DNA from: Methylococcus mesophilus
GTDB taxonomy: Bacteria; Pseudomonadota; Gammaproteobacteria; Methylococcales; Methylococcaceae
DNA: 64,000 nucleotides
Assembly: GCF_026247885.1 (NCBI RefSeq)
Contig: NZ_CP110921.1
Location: forward strand, 3,033,001 to 3,097,000
Direction of reading: 5' to 3'
Position numbers and translations under genes: made by a program. This document shows, one piece after another, positions 52,924-62,343 of the stretch (its first letter is position 1; each line of letters begins with the position of its first letter). The notes below the pieces were generated by a model. It made no database searches. It worked only from the letters and a program-made list of their open reading frames with translations, and was not told where the DNA came from.

Positions 52924-54345
52924 TTACCGGTGGGCCACGTCGAGCTTGTCGACGGTGTCGAACTCGAACTTGATTTCCTTCCAGGTTTCCATCGCGGCCT
53001 TGAGTTCCGGGCTGCTCTTGGCGGCTTCGGTCAGGATTTCCTTGCCTTCCTTCTCAAGCTGGCGGCCTTCGTTGCGCGCCTCGACACAGGCTTCCAGCGC
53101 CACGCGGTTGGCTGCGGCGCCGGCTGCGTTGCCCCAGGGATGGCCCAGGGTGCCGCCGCCGAACTGGAACACCGCGTCGTCGCCGAAGATCGAAAGCAGT
53201 GCCGGCATGTGCCAGACGTGAATCCCGCCGGAGGCGACCGCGAATGCGCCGGGCATGGAGCCCCATTCCTGGTCGAAGAAGATGCCGCGGCTGCGGTCTT
53301 CCTTGATGGTGCGCTCGCGCAGCAGGTCGATCCAGCCCAGGGTGGCCTGGCGGTCGCCTTCCAACTTGCCGACGACGGTACCGGTGTGCAGGTGGTCGCC
53401 GCCGGACAGGCGCAGCAGCTTGGTGAAGACGCGGAAGTGGATGCCGTGGTTGGGGTTGCGGTCCATCACCGCGTGCATGGCGCGGTGGATATGCAGCAGC
53501 ATGCCGTTCTCGCGGCACCAGTTGGCCAGGCCCGTGTTGGCGCAGAAGCCGCCGGTGATGAAGTCGTGCATGATGATGGGCGCGCCGATTTCCTTGGCGT
53601 ATTCCGCGCGCTTGTACATCTCTTCCGGGGTCGGCGCGGTCACGTTCAAATAGTGGCCCTTGCGCTCGCCGGTTTCGATCTCGGCCTTTTCGGTGGCTTC
53701 CATGACGAAGTCGAAGCGCTGGCGCCAGCGCATGAACGGCTGGCTGTTGACGTTCTCGTCGTCCTTGGTGAAGTCCAGACCGCCTCTGAGGCACTCGTAC
53801 ACGGCGCGGCCGTAGTTCTTTGCCGACAGGCCCAGCTTGGGCTTGATGGTGCAGCCGAGCAGCGGACGGCCGTACTTGTTCATGATGTCGCGCTCGACTT
53901 GGATGCCGTTCGGCGGGCCGCCGCAGGTCATCACGTAGGCGATGGGGAAGCGGATGTCTTCCAGGCGCAAGCCGCGCACGGCCTTGAAGCCGAAGACGTT
54001 GCCCACCAGCGAGGTGAACACGTTGACGACCGAGCCTTCCTCGAACAGGTCGATTGGATAGGCGATGAAGGCGTAGAACTGTTCGTCCTGGCCGGGCACG
54101 TCTTCGATCCGGTAGGCGCGGCCCTTGTAATAGTCGAGGTCGGTCAGCAGGTCGGTCCAGACGGTGGTCCAGGTGCCGGTCGAGGATTCCGCAGCCACGG
54201 CGGCGGCGGCTTCTTCGCGCGGCACACCCGGCTGCGGGGTGATCTTGAAGACCGCCAGCAGATCGGTGTCGGCGGGGGTGTAGTTCGGGTCCCAGTAGGT
54301 TTCGCGGTATTCCTTGACGCCCGCGTTATAAGTTTTGACAGCCAT
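52924..54345 (-). CDS. cbbL: Ribulose bisphosphate carboxylase large subunit, form I
   Basis: 473 residues, form I of the green-like (IA) type. It carboxylates ribulose bisphosphate. Active-site stretches: [20 protein letters not shown], the carbamylated lysine and metal ligands in [43 protein letters not shown] (loop 6 lysine) and [19 protein letters not shown] precedes ATG 54345. All catalytic residues I can check are present. In a methanotroph it probably supplements RuMP carbon assimilation. Confidence 0.98.
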   Translation of the reverse strand: MAVKTYNAGVKEYRETYWDPNYTPADTDLLAVFKITPQPGVPREEAAAAVAAESSTGTWTTVWTDLLTDLDYYKGRAYRIEDVPGQDEQFYAFIAYPIDLFEEGSVVNVFTSLVGNVFGFKAVRGLRLEDIRFPIAYVMTCGGPPNGIQVERDIMNKYGRPLLGCTIKPKLGLSAKNYGRAVYECLRGGLDFTKDDENVNSQPFMRWRQRFDFVMEATEKAEIETGERKGHYLNVTAPTPEEMYKRAEYAKEIGAPIIMHDFITGGFCANTGLANWCRENGMLLHIHRAMHAVMDRNPNHGIHFRVFTKLLRLSGGDHLHTGTVVGKLEGDRQATLGWIDLLRERTIKEDRSRGIFFDQEWGSMPGAFAVASGGIHVWHMPALLSIFGDDAVFQFGGGTLGHPWGNAAGAAANRVALEACVEARNEGRQLEKEGKEILTEAAKSSPELKAAMETWKEIKFEFDTVDKLDVAHR

Positions 54346-54431
54346 GGTTTTCTCCTACTCGTTTAGCAGAGCGCTGTGGCAATGAACCGCCGTTCCCTAG
54401 CCGGCATCGGGTCGATCCCTTTTCGCGAGGC

Positions 54432-54474
54432 ACTATAAGCGCTGGCATCCATAAACGGAACTAAATTGTCATAA
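54432..54474 (-). promoter_or_regulatory. Candidate cbbL promoter and CbbR box
   Basis: On the minus strand TTCCGT (54460-54455), 17 bases, TATAGT (54437-54432) form a weak sigma-70 promoter about 90 bases before cbbL. Immediately upstream, TTATGACAATTTA (54474-54462) fits the LysR-type CbbR pattern TNA-N7-TNA. No cbbR gene is adjacent. Confidence 0.4.
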
Positions 54475-54618
54475 TCACGACAATAAGCTCGCGTTATACT
54501 GAAAAGCCTGCCTTGCCGGCTCCGGGCCAGGGGGCGGATAGCATAATCCATGCGGTCCCATCGCTCCAAACCCGGCTCGCAGTCCGCACGACGCGTGGAA
54601 TTCCCGCGCCGGACACGA

Positions 54619-55209
54619 TCAGGTGTCCGGGGTGTGATCCGCATCGTTCCGGTTGCGGTCGCCGATATGCCGCCATCGGTAGAGAGCCAGGCCCGAACCG
54701 ATGATGAACAGCCCGCCGACCAGCAGGGATTCGTACTGGCGCAGATCGTCGATCATGCCGGCGATGGCTTTCCCGAACACCAGTCCCAGCCCCGTCGTTA
54801 CCACCGCCCAGACCCCCACGGCGATCACGTTGACCGTGGCATAGCGGGCCGGCGAGAACCGGCTCATGCCGATCAGGATGGGCGTCACCACCCGCAGGCC
54901 GTAGAAGAAGCGGAAGCCGAAGATGAAGTAGGAATGGTAGCGATGGAACAGCGTCGATGCCCGTTCCACCGCCGGCGCCAGGGACGGGAAGCGGCGCAGC
55001 AGCGCATCTCCGTGCTTGTAACCCAGCCAGAAGTAGCCTTGATCCGCCGCGAGCGTCACGACGAAGGCCAGCAGCACAATATGGTGGAAGGAAAAATAGC
55101 CGCGTCCCACCAAAAATCCCGCGATCAACAGGACGGTTTCGCCCTCCAAGAGCAGCCCGGCGATGAGGGCCGGGAAGCCGTACTCGGTTATCAGCGATTC
55201 GAAAGACAT
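54619..55209 (-). CDS. DedA-family membrane protein
   Basis: 196 residues from ATG 55209 (MSFESLITEYGFPALIAGLL). FLVGRGYFSF, DQGYFWLGYKHG, the F/Y-rich HRYHSYFIFGFRFFYGLRVVTPILIGMSRF segment with the conserved arginines, and four to five membrane helices are typical of DedA/SNARE-associated proteins, which are membrane flippases or proton-linked transporters. Divergent from the MoxR gene. Confidence 0.9.
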   Translation of the reverse strand: MSFESLITEYGFPALIAGLLLEGETVLLIAGFLVGRGYFSFHHIVLLAFVVTLAADQGYFWLGYKHGDALLRRFPSLAPAVERASTLFHRYHSYFIFGFRFFYGLRVVTPILIGMSRFSPARYATVNVIAVGVWAVVTTGLGLVFGKAIAGMIDDLRQYESLLVGGLFIIGSGLALYRWRHIGDRNRNDADHTPDT

Positions 55210-55355
55210 ACGGGGCGCATCTGCCTGGTAGCTTAAACGTTCGAATTCTAGAGTGCCAAGGTTAAGGCTGCGTGTAACCGGCTGGCGTGAATGCGGGGCC
55301 GCGGACACGCTTTATAATGTCCGTCCCGATCTACCAGCCAGCAAATCCCAAACGC

Positions 55356-56360
55356 ATGAATGCTACTCCCCAATCCTCTGCGGCGCCGGTTTCCAACGCG
55401 CGGCGGGACCTTCAGCGGCTCCGGACCTATCTCAACGCCCAGATCATCGGTCAAAGCGATCTGGTCGACGCCATGCTCATCGCCCTGCTGGCGGACGGCC
55501 ACATGCTGGTCGAAGGCGCGCCGGGCCTGGCGAAGACGCGGGCCATCCACGTCTTGAGCCGCGGCGTGGAAGCCGATTTCCAGCGCATCCAGTTCACGCC
55601 CGACCTGCTGCCGGCAGACCTGACCGGCACCGAAATCTACCGCCCCCAGGAGGGTTCGTTCCATTTCCAGCCGGGTCCGCTGTTCCACAACCTGGTGCTG
55701 GCCGACGAAATCAACCGCTCCCCGGCCAAGGTGCAGTCGGCCCTGCTCGAAGCCATGGCGGAACGGCAGATCACGGTGGGCAGCAAGACCTATCCGCTGC
55801 CCGGACTGTTCCTGGTGATGGCGACCCAGAACCCGATCGAGCAGGAGGGTACCTATCCCTTGCCGGAGGCGCAGCTCGACCGTTTCCTGATGTATGTGCG
55901 CATCGGCTATCCCAGCGCGGACCAGGAAAAGGCCATCCTGCACCTGGTGCGGGGCGAGGCCCGCCAGCCGGAGCGCAAGACCGCCGACGCGATGGTGCCG
56001 GTGAGCCAGCAGACACTGTTCGCTGCGCGGGAGGAAGTGCTCGGCGTCTACATGACCGAGGCGCTGGAGGATTACCTGCTGCAGCTCATTCTTGCCACGC
56101 GCGAGCCGGCCCGCTACGGCGATTCCCTGGCGCGCTGGATACTCTATGGCGCCAGCCCGCGCGCGACGCTGGCCCTGGACCGCTGCGCCCGTGCCCGCGC
56201 CTGGCTCGACGGCCGCGACTACGTGACTCCCGACGACATCCATGCCCTGGCGCCGTGCATCCTGCGCCACCGCTTGATTCTTAGCTACGAGGCGGAAGCC
56301 GAAGGCATCTCCACCGACCACGTCGTCAAGGACCTACTGCGGCGGGTGGCCGTGCCCTGA
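55356..56360 (+). CDS. MoxR-type AAA+ ATPase
   Basis: 334 residues from ATG 55356; a GTG/ATG further upstream is possible. Walker A MLVEGAPGLAKTRAIHVL, TPDLLPADLTGTEIYRP, Walker B LVLADEINRSPAKVQSALLE and ATQNPIEQEGTYPLPEAQLDRF identify the MoxR subfamily. These chaperones usually sit beside DUF58 and VWA-domain genes; here none follows and the next gene is pyrE 24 bases on. Function therefore uncertain. Confidence 0.9.
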   Translation: MNATPQSSAAPVSNARRDLQRLRTYLNAQIIGQSDLVDAMLIALLADGHMLVEGAPGLAKTRAIHVLSRGVEADFQRIQFTPDLLPADLTGTEIYRPQEGSFHFQPGPLFHNLVLADEINRSPAKVQSALLEAMAERQITVGSKTYPLPGLFLVMATQNPIEQEGTYPLPEAQLDRFLMYVRIGYPSADQEKAILHLVRGEARQPERKTADAMVPVSQQTLFAAREEVLGVYMTEALEDYLLQLILATREPARYGDSLARWILYGASPRATLALDRCARARAWLDGRDYVTPDDIHALAPCILRHRLILSYEAEAEGISTDHVVKDLLRRVAVP

Positions 56361-56384
56361 AATCTGACTTTCATTATCCGTTTC

Positions 56385-57026
56385 ATGCAAACCTATCAGA
56401 AAGAGTTCATCGATTTCGTCCTCGGCTGCGAGGTGCTCCGTTTCGGCGATTTCACCCTCAAATCCGGCCGGCAGAGTCCTTATTTCTTCAACGCCGGATT
56501 GTTCAACACGGGCGCCCGGCTGGGCAGGCTGGGCGAGTTCTACGCCCAGACCCTGACCTCGGGCGGCATCCGGGCCGACGTGCTGTATGGCCCGGCCTAC
56601 AAAGGGATCCCCCTGGTTGCTGCCACGGCGATCGCCCTGGCCAGGGCCAGCGGCGAGGAAATCCCCTACGCCTTCAACCGCAAGGAGCCGAAAGACCACG
56701 GCGAAGGCGGCACCCTGGTCGGCGCACCGCTGCACGGCGACGTGCTGATCGTCGACGACGTCATCACCGCCGGCACATCGGTGCGGGAGTCGATCGAGAT
56801 CATTCGCGGCGCCGGTGCCACGCCGTGCGGCGTCTTGATCGCTTTGGACCGCGAGGAGATCGGCCAGTCGGGCAAGTCCGCCGTGCAGGAAGTGCGGGAC
56901 AGCCTCGGAATTCCCGTCCACGCCATCGTCGGTTTCCGCCACCTCATCGACTACCTGCGCAGCTCCGGCCGGGCCGAGGAGCTGGGGGCGCTGGAGGTCT
57001 ACCGCAACCGATACGGCACCGCCTGA
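56385..57026 (+). CDS. pyrE: Orotate phosphoribosyltransferase
   Basis: Makes OMP from orotate and PRPP in pyrimidine synthesis. 213 residues. [21 protein letters not shown] at the N-terminus, [32 protein letters not shown] with the catalytic loop lysine, and the PRPP site [13 protein letters not shown]. Gammaproteobacterial type. Confidence 0.97.
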   Translation: MQTYQKEFIDFVLGCEVLRFGDFTLKSGRQSPYFFNAGLFNTGARLGRLGEFYAQTLTSGGIRADVLYGPAYKGIPLVAATAIALARASGEEIPYAFNRKEPKDHGEGGTLVGAPLHGDVLIVDDVITAGTSVRESIEIIRGAGATPCGVLIALDREEIGQSGKSAVQEVRDSLGIPVHAIVGFRHLIDYLRSSGRAEELGALEVYRNRYGTA

Positions 57027-57030
57027 ACCC

Positions 57031-58074
57031 ATGGTCCGCGGCGCGCATCCCATCGCCCGCACCGGGAACACGCTTCCCGCGCGGGCGCTGGGCTGGGCGC
57101 TGTGCGGAGCACTCGCCCTGCCTTGGGCCGCAACGGCGGCAACCTACAAATGGGTGGACGAGCAAGGGAATGCGCATTATTCGGACAGCGTTCCGCCGGA
57201 ACAGACCCGGCAGAAACATTTCCGGCTCGATGTGCAGGGACGCCAGATCGAGGTCATCGAGGGCGCGAAGAGTCCGGAAATGCTGCAGCGGGAACAGATG
57301 CTGAGCCGCCTCAGAGCGGAAACGGCGGGTCTCGTCGAAGAGCAGCGCAACCGCGACACGGCGTTGCTGCGAACCTACGCCAGCGAAGAAGACATGCGGC
57401 TGGCCTTGAACGACCAGATCGCCCAGAGCGACGCATCCGTCCATATTCTGGAAAAATACCGGGCGCGGCATGCGGACATTCTGCGGACCCAGGAAAAGCG
57501 CGCTGCCGATATGGAACGCCAGGGCCAGGCCGTCGCTGCGCAGGTCTTGAAGGCCATTGAGGACGAGCGCCGCCGGATTGCCGATTACGAAGACAAAATC
57601 CGGGTCCTGGAAAACAAGAAACGCATCATCGCCGACCGTTTCGGCCGCGACATCGAGCGTTTCCGCTCGCTCAAGGCGGAACAGGCGCGTGCCAGCCACG
57701 GCGCCCTCGGCGAGGTGTTCGCGGCCTACGGCGACAGCGGCGTGCTCAGTGCGGTGGCCTGCTCTTCCGAGGCGATCTGCGCCAAGGCCTGGGCGCTGGC
57801 TAGCAGCTACGTGCTCAACTACGTGCTCAGCAAGACCGCTACGCCGCTGGCGATGGAAACCGAACGCCTGGTGTACACTTCGGTTCCGTTGTCGGACCAG
57901 GAAATTGCCTTGACGCTGGCCCGCATCGCCGGGTCCAAAGAAGAAACGGTTTTCCTCGACATCCGCTGCCGCCGGTCGAGCCTCGGCCGTGAGCTGTGCG
58001 CAAGTCCCCGCGTGCAGGAAATCCGCGCCGGCTTCCGCGCCAGCGTCGAGGCGGGAATGGGCGCCGTGCCCTGA
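57031..58074 (+). CDS. Exported DUF4124 coiled-coil protein
   Basis: 347 residues. A signal peptide (ALCGALALPWAATAA) is followed at once by a DUF4124 domain (TYKWVDEQGNAHYSDSVPPE), a coiled coil (~85-225, rich in QEK/RAE) and a C-terminal region with a cysteine pair (VACSSEAICAKAW) and CRRSSLGRELC. Periplasmic, role unknown. The start is 5 bases after pyrE. Confidence 0.8.
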   Translation: MVRGAHPIARTGNTLPARALGWALCGALALPWAATAATYKWVDEQGNAHYSDSVPPEQTRQKHFRLDVQGRQIEVIEGAKSPEMLQREQMLSRLRAETAGLVEEQRNRDTALLRTYASEEDMRLALNDQIAQSDASVHILEKYRARHADILRTQEKRAADMERQGQAVAAQVLKAIEDERRRIADYEDKIRVLENKKRIIADRFGRDIERFRSLKAEQARASHGALGEVFAAYGDSGVLSAVACSSEAICAKAWALASSYVLNYVLSKTATPLAMETERLVYTSVPLSDQEIALTLARIAGSKEETVFLDIRCRRSSLGRELCASPRVQEIRAGFRASVEAGMGAVP

Positions 58075-58203
58075 GGGGAGACCCGAGGGTTCTGGACCGG
58101 GCTTTAACCGCTTGGCAAACTTGCCGTCCGGAAGCGGACGGCTCGATCCCGGCGTTCCGGGCATCGCCCCAGTTCACACCAAAAGTCTATTGGAGGATCG
58201 CTC

Positions 58204-59373
58204 ATGGCAAGACCACTCATTCAGTTGGCCCTGGATTCGCTGGATCGCAACCAGACCCTCGAACTTGCGCGCCTCACGGCGCCATACGTCGACATCTTCG
58301 AGATCGGCACGCCCTGCATCAAGCACAACGGCATCGAAATCGTCCGCGAGCTCAAGCGTCGTCATCCGGACCGGCTCATTCTGGTCGATCTCAAGACCAT
58401 GGACGCCGGCGAATACGAGGCCGCGCCATTCTATGCTGCGGGCGCAGACATCTGCACCGTGCTCGGGGTGTCGGGACCGGCGACCATTGCCGGGGTGGTC
58501 AAGGCGGCTCAGGCGCATAACGCGGAAGTCCAGGTCGATCTCATCAACGTGCCGGACAAGGCCGCCTGCGCGCGAGAGGCCGCCCGGCTCGGCGCCCAGA
58601 TCATCGGCGTGCATACTGGCCTCGACGCCCAGGCCCAAGGCCAGACGCCGTTCGCCGACCTCGAGAGCATCGCCCGCCTGAAGCTGCCGGTCAGGATCTC
58701 CGTCGCCGGCGGCATCAACCAGAACACCGCTTCGCGGGTCGCCAAGGCGGGTGCAGACATCGTCGTGGTCGGCGCGGCGATTTACGGGGCGCCTTGTCCG
58801 GCCACGGCCGCGCGCACGATCCGCGAGCTGCTGGACGGCGCCCACCACAAGTTCATCATGTCGAAGATCGGCGGCGTGCTCGGCGCGACCGACAAGACCC
58901 ACGAGGCGCGCCTGACCGGCTTGCTCGAACGTTCGCGCCGCGTCTTCGTCGCCGGCGCCGGGCGTTCGGGGCTGGTCGGCCGTTTCTTCGCCATGCGCCT
59001 GATGCACGGGGGCTATCAGGCCTACCTCGTCGGTGAAATCGTCACTCCCAGCATCCAGAAGGGTGATCTCCTGATCGTGATCTCCGGTTCGGGCGAAACC
59101 GAGACCATGATCGCCTACACCAAGAAAGCCAAGGAACAGGGCGCCAACATCGCCCTTATCTCCACCCGCGACAAATCCACGATCGGCGATATGGCGGACA
59201 TGGTGTTCCGGATCGGCACCCCCGAGCAGTACGGGAAGGTCGTCGGCATGCCGATGGGCACCACTTTCGAGCTTTCCACCCTGGTGCTGCTCGAAGCCAC
59301 GATCTCCCACATCATCCATACCAAGAAGATCCCGGAAGAGCAGATGCGGACGCGCCACGCCAATCTGGAATAG
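58204..59373 (+). CDS. Fused hexulose-6-phosphate synthase / 6-phospho-3-hexuloisomerase
   Basis: Catalyses both entry steps of the RuMP cycle: condensation of formaldehyde with ribulose 5-phosphate, then isomerisation to fructose 6-phosphate. 389 residues. HPS barrel (~1-205): LILVDLKTMDAGEYEAAPFY and HTGLDAQAQGQTPF, IAGGINQNTA-type phosphate loop (ISVAGGINQNTASRV). SIS-fold isomerase (~215-389): RVFVAGAGRSGLVGRFFAMR, VISGSGETETMIAYTKKAKE and the helix after LISTRDKSTIGDMAD. TTGGAGGATCGCTC precedes ATG 58204. Such fusions keep formaldehyde-derived hexulose phosphate channelled. Confidence 0.96.
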   Translation: MARPLIQLALDSLDRNQTLELARLTAPYVDIFEIGTPCIKHNGIEIVRELKRRHPDRLILVDLKTMDAGEYEAAPFYAAGADICTVLGVSGPATIAGVVKAAQAHNAEVQVDLINVPDKAACAREAARLGAQIIGVHTGLDAQAQGQTPFADLESIARLKLPVRISVAGGINQNTASRVAKAGADIVVVGAAIYGAPCPATAARTIRELLDGAHHKFIMSKIGGVLGATDKTHEARLTGLLERSRRVFVAGAGRSGLVGRFFAMRLMHGGYQAYLVGEIVTPSIQKGDLLIVISGSGETETMIAYTKKAKEQGANIALISTRDKSTIGDMADMVFRIGTPEQYGKVVGMPMGTTFELSTLVLLEATISHIIHTKKIPEEQMRTRHANLE

Positions 59374-59410
59374 GTCTTGGGGTTCTGGCATCCAGCCGCG
59401 ATTCGATGGG

Positions 59411-59440
59411 GGGCCGGCTTTCACGCCGGCCCGTTTTCTT
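59411..59440 (+). terminator. Terminator after hps-phi
   Basis: Stem GGGCCGGC / GCCGGCCC with loop TTTCAC, then GTTTTCTTT. Confidence 0.8.
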
Positions 59441-59536
59441 TGGGGGCGAGTGTCGCCATGGCCTTGGGGCGGTGCTAACGTGTATCTGCCAGCCAAGCCT
59501 TTTCGCGTTTCAAAGCGCGGTAATAGGAGGTACGCA

Positions 59537-60013
59537 ATGAACTCCGAAGCTGATCCGATCGTCGGCAACTGGTACCGGCATCTGGACAAGGGGCAGTCGT
59601 TTACCGTCGTCGCCATCGACGACGACGCCCGCACCGTCGAAATCCAGCATTTCGACGGCGACCTGGAAGAGATCGACCTCGACACCTGGTACCTGCTTCC
59701 GATCGAACTCATCGAAGAACCCGAAAACTGGAGCGGCCCGATGGACGTCGCCGAACTGGACGATCTCGGCGGCACCGAGATTACCGACACGCGCCCCGAG
59801 GACTGGTCGGAACCGCTGGAAGAAGTGGTCAAACAGGAAGAGCGGCCGACGGAAGAGATTTCGGACGAAGCCGGGGAAGAAGAAGCCCTGTTCGAGGAAG
59901 AAGGGCCCGAGACGATACCGCTGGAGACCGAGCCTTCGGCGGAGGCGCCCGAAAAAACCGAGGAAGAGGAGCGGGCGAAGGGAGGCGGAACCGCCTATTC
60001 GGAAGACGAATAG
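59537..60013 (+). CDS. Small acidic protein, DUF6763-like
   Basis: 158 residues from ATG 59537, with a strong TAGGAGG. The N-terminal ~95 residues form a compact domain (PIVGNWYRHLDKGQSFTVVA, EIDLDTWYLLPIELIEEPENW) like a family of short proteins common in methanotrophs; the last ~60 residues are very acidic and probably disordered (EEEALFEEEGPE). Function unknown. Confidence 0.7.
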   Translation: MNSEADPIVGNWYRHLDKGQSFTVVAIDDDARTVEIQHFDGDLEEIDLDTWYLLPIELIEEPENWSGPMDVAELDDLGGTEITDTRPEDWSEPLEEVVKQEERPTEEISDEAGEEEALFEEEGPETIPLETEPSAEAPEKTEEEERAKGGGTAYSEDE

Positions 60014-60089
60014 CCTGCGGCTTTCCAACCTGGGCTCGATCGTGCTCTTGCTCCTGCGCTGACAGGAACCGAACTCGAGAAACACCGCC

Positions 60090-61127
60090 GTGAAACCGGT
60101 CTTCCATCCCGCCCTGGTGAACGGCCCCTGTGGGGACCCGGCGGTCTATGTGGATTTCCTATTCGAGAAGCGCGCGGTGTTGTTCGATCTCGGCGATATA
60201 TGCGCGTTGCCGGTCCGCAAGATTCTGCGCCTGAGCGATGTGTTCGTATCCCATGCCCACATGGATCACTTCTTCGGATTCGACTGGCTGCTACGGCTGT
60301 GCCTGGGGCGCGATCTCCGCATCCGCCTGTTCGGGCCGGTGGGTTTCCTGGCCCAGGTCGAGCACAAACTCTCGGCTTATACCTGGAATCTGGTAGGAAA
60401 CTACGCCACCGATTTCTCCCTCGAAGTGACCGAGGTGCTGACCGAAACCCTCGGGCGCAGGGCGTCGTTTCGCTGCCGCACCGCCTTTCGCCGGGAGGCG
60501 GAAACCGAATTTCCGATAGAAAATCGCCGGCTGCTGGACGAGCTCAATCTGGCGGTCGAATTTGCGGTCCTGGACCATGCGACGCCCTGCCTCGCGTTCG
60601 CCCTGCGGGAGAAACGCCACCTCAACGTGTGGAAAAACCGCTTGGCGGAACGCGGCTTGGAGCCGGGCGCCTGGGTGCGCGACCTCAAGCACGCCTTGCT
60701 GACGGGGCAGCACGAAGACACGCCGATCCGGGCGGTGAGGCGTGACGGAGGCTGTTTGGGGGAGGCGGACTATCGCCTGGGGGAACTGGCCCGATCCATC
60801 GTGCATGTCTCGGCAGGGCAGAAAGCGGCCTACGTCACCGACGCCGTCTATCACGAGGCGAACGCAGGGCGTATAGTGGCACTGGCATCGGGTGCCGACC
60901 AGTGCTTCATCGAGGCGGTGTTCGGCGACGAACTCAAGGAGCGCGCGGCCCGGAAGTACCACCTCACCGCCCGCCAGGCCGGAACCATCGCACGTAGGGC
61001 CGGCGTCAAGTTCCCGACGCCGTTTCATTTTTCGCCGGTCTACCAGGGGCGCGAGTTCGAACTGGAGCGGGAGTTCTGGCAAGCTTTCCACACGGCTGAG
61101 CCCGTGGCGGACTCCAAATTTACTTGA
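60090..61127 (+). CDS. RNase Z-like metallo-beta-lactamase-fold protein
   Basis: 345 residues from GTG 60090. The metal motif SHAHMDHFFGFDWLLR (~54) and the strand order of the ribonuclease Z/ElaC type are present, with later metal ligands in VLDHATPCLAF, YVTDAVYH and TPFHFSP. It lacks the typical GGxGT-like flap region I would expect in true RNase Z, so the substrate is unclear. Confidence 0.78.
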   Translation: MKPVFHPALVNGPCGDPAVYVDFLFEKRAVLFDLGDICALPVRKILRLSDVFVSHAHMDHFFGFDWLLRLCLGRDLRIRLFGPVGFLAQVEHKLSAYTWNLVGNYATDFSLEVTEVLTETLGRRASFRCRTAFRREAETEFPIENRRLLDELNLAVEFAVLDHATPCLAFALREKRHLNVWKNRLAERGLEPGAWVRDLKHALLTGQHEDTPIRAVRRDGGCLGEADYRLGELARSIVHVSAGQKAAYVTDAVYHEANAGRIVALASGADQCFIEAVFGDELKERAARKYHLTARQAGTIARRAGVKFPTPFHFSPVYQGREFELEREFWQAFHTAEPVADSKFT

Positions 61128-61201
61128 CCAGGGCGAGTCGGAGCTGGCTGAGGAGCGCGAAGTTGCCCGCGACAGGCTCTTCAATGCCACATCTGGGCCA
61201 A

Positions 61202-61855
61202 CTAAATAACCATGCGCCCTCGTAAATATCGGAAGGCCACGAAGCCGGTTAGTGCCAGGCTAAATGGTATGCTGAGTATGGCCGTGATTTGTTTGATCGA
61301 AAGTCTTGCGCCAGAGTCGACGCCTACGCTAAGTGGTATTTTCAGTTTGTCTTCTTCTGAGGTTGAGTCTGCACCACCTCTAATCAAGTAAATGGAGTAA
61401 TACCCATTTTTGTTAAGTTCAAAATTCGATTCGATGATGCCTTTGGAATAAATTGTGGGTGGTACTGTCACCACCGTGCGTTGCTCCTTTAGGCTCCCTG
61501 CGTCTCCACCGCTGTCTGCGGACTGCTGCTCGGTGACACTGATTACAATGGGAGATTTTCTGAGCTCGTTACCAATCAGGTCGGCTGTAAAAAATATCTT
61601 GCCTGGTGCTGGTATGTCATTGCAGTAAGACTGAAACAGCTCCCTTGTTATTCTTGTATCCCCTGATTGACCGGACGGTTGGACATGCAAGCTGAAATAA
61701 ACCGAAAAAAAATCCGTGGCCCCGAGGCAGCCGACCCTGGCGTTTGTAATCTGCTGGGAGGGATTGTTGTTGTAGCCCGGACTGGTGCAAGCAGTTATTA
61801 GCGCCGTGCAGGCTATCAGCGCATAAAAGGGGAATTCTGGCCGGAAAGCTTTCAT
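61202..61855 (-). CDS. Orphan lipoprotein with C-terminal membrane helix
   Basis: 217 residues from ATG 61855 (MKAFRPEFPFYALIACTALITAC). Lipobox LITAC near residue 23. The middle is soluble and beta-rich with no recognised family; a C-terminal membrane helix (ITAILSIPFSLALTGFVAFRYL) is followed by RGRMVI. The coding DNA is less GC-rich than its neighbours. Confidence 0.6.
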   Translation of the reverse strand: MKAFRPEFPFYALIACTALITACTSPGYNNNPSQQITNARVGCLGATDFFSVYFSLHVQPSGQSGDTRITRELFQSYCNDIPAPGKIFFTADLIGNELRKSPIVISVTEQQSADSGGDAGSLKEQRTVVTVPPTIYSKGIIESNFELNKNGYYSIYLIRGGADSTSEEDKLKIPLSVGVDSGARLSIKQITAILSIPFSLALTGFVAFRYLRGRMVI

Positions 61856-62343
61856 GGCATGCCTCGTTGGCCTGTATAAGGGGGACATAGGCCGGTAGGG
61901 CAATAAACCCCGCGATTTTGCAAAGCTTCATAACGAAGCCAAGAGACTCGATAGGGTTGGCTGCCTGTTTCGAGCAAAATGGTGCGCTCGGCATGAGCCG
62001 CCGTCAAGCGGTGTTGGGGGCGCCGAAAAGAACGGTGCCAGGAGAATGAGCCGGCGGAATTCAAGGGTGCGGACAAAGGCTGTCCCTGGTGATCGCCATC
62101 CTGAGAGCGTCCAGTGATGGTATCTTCACGACACGAAAGCCGGGTTCTGAAAGTGGTTTCAGAGCCGAGCTTCGCCGCTCTCCAATTTCTTTTCGGACTA
62201 TCGGCAGCTGGAGGTTTCAAAACCTCCGTTGCCCATTTGCCGCGGATCGGCGCCGAATTTCGTTTGCGGTGTGGCGTTATATCATCCGTCTCGCCTGATT
62301 CTGGCGCAGCAGGTCGAGGGTGAAATAATCTAGGCTCACCGTC
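61856..62343. other. Intergenic region without recognised gene
   Basis: 488 bases. Short open frames here lack ribosome-binding sites and family resemblance. A hairpin (GGAGGTTTCAAAACCTCC, near 62209-62226) is the only clear structure. Confidence 0.4.

Noticed and set aside
52930-54366. 478-residue open frame on the plus strand
   Set aside because: Antisense of cbbL.
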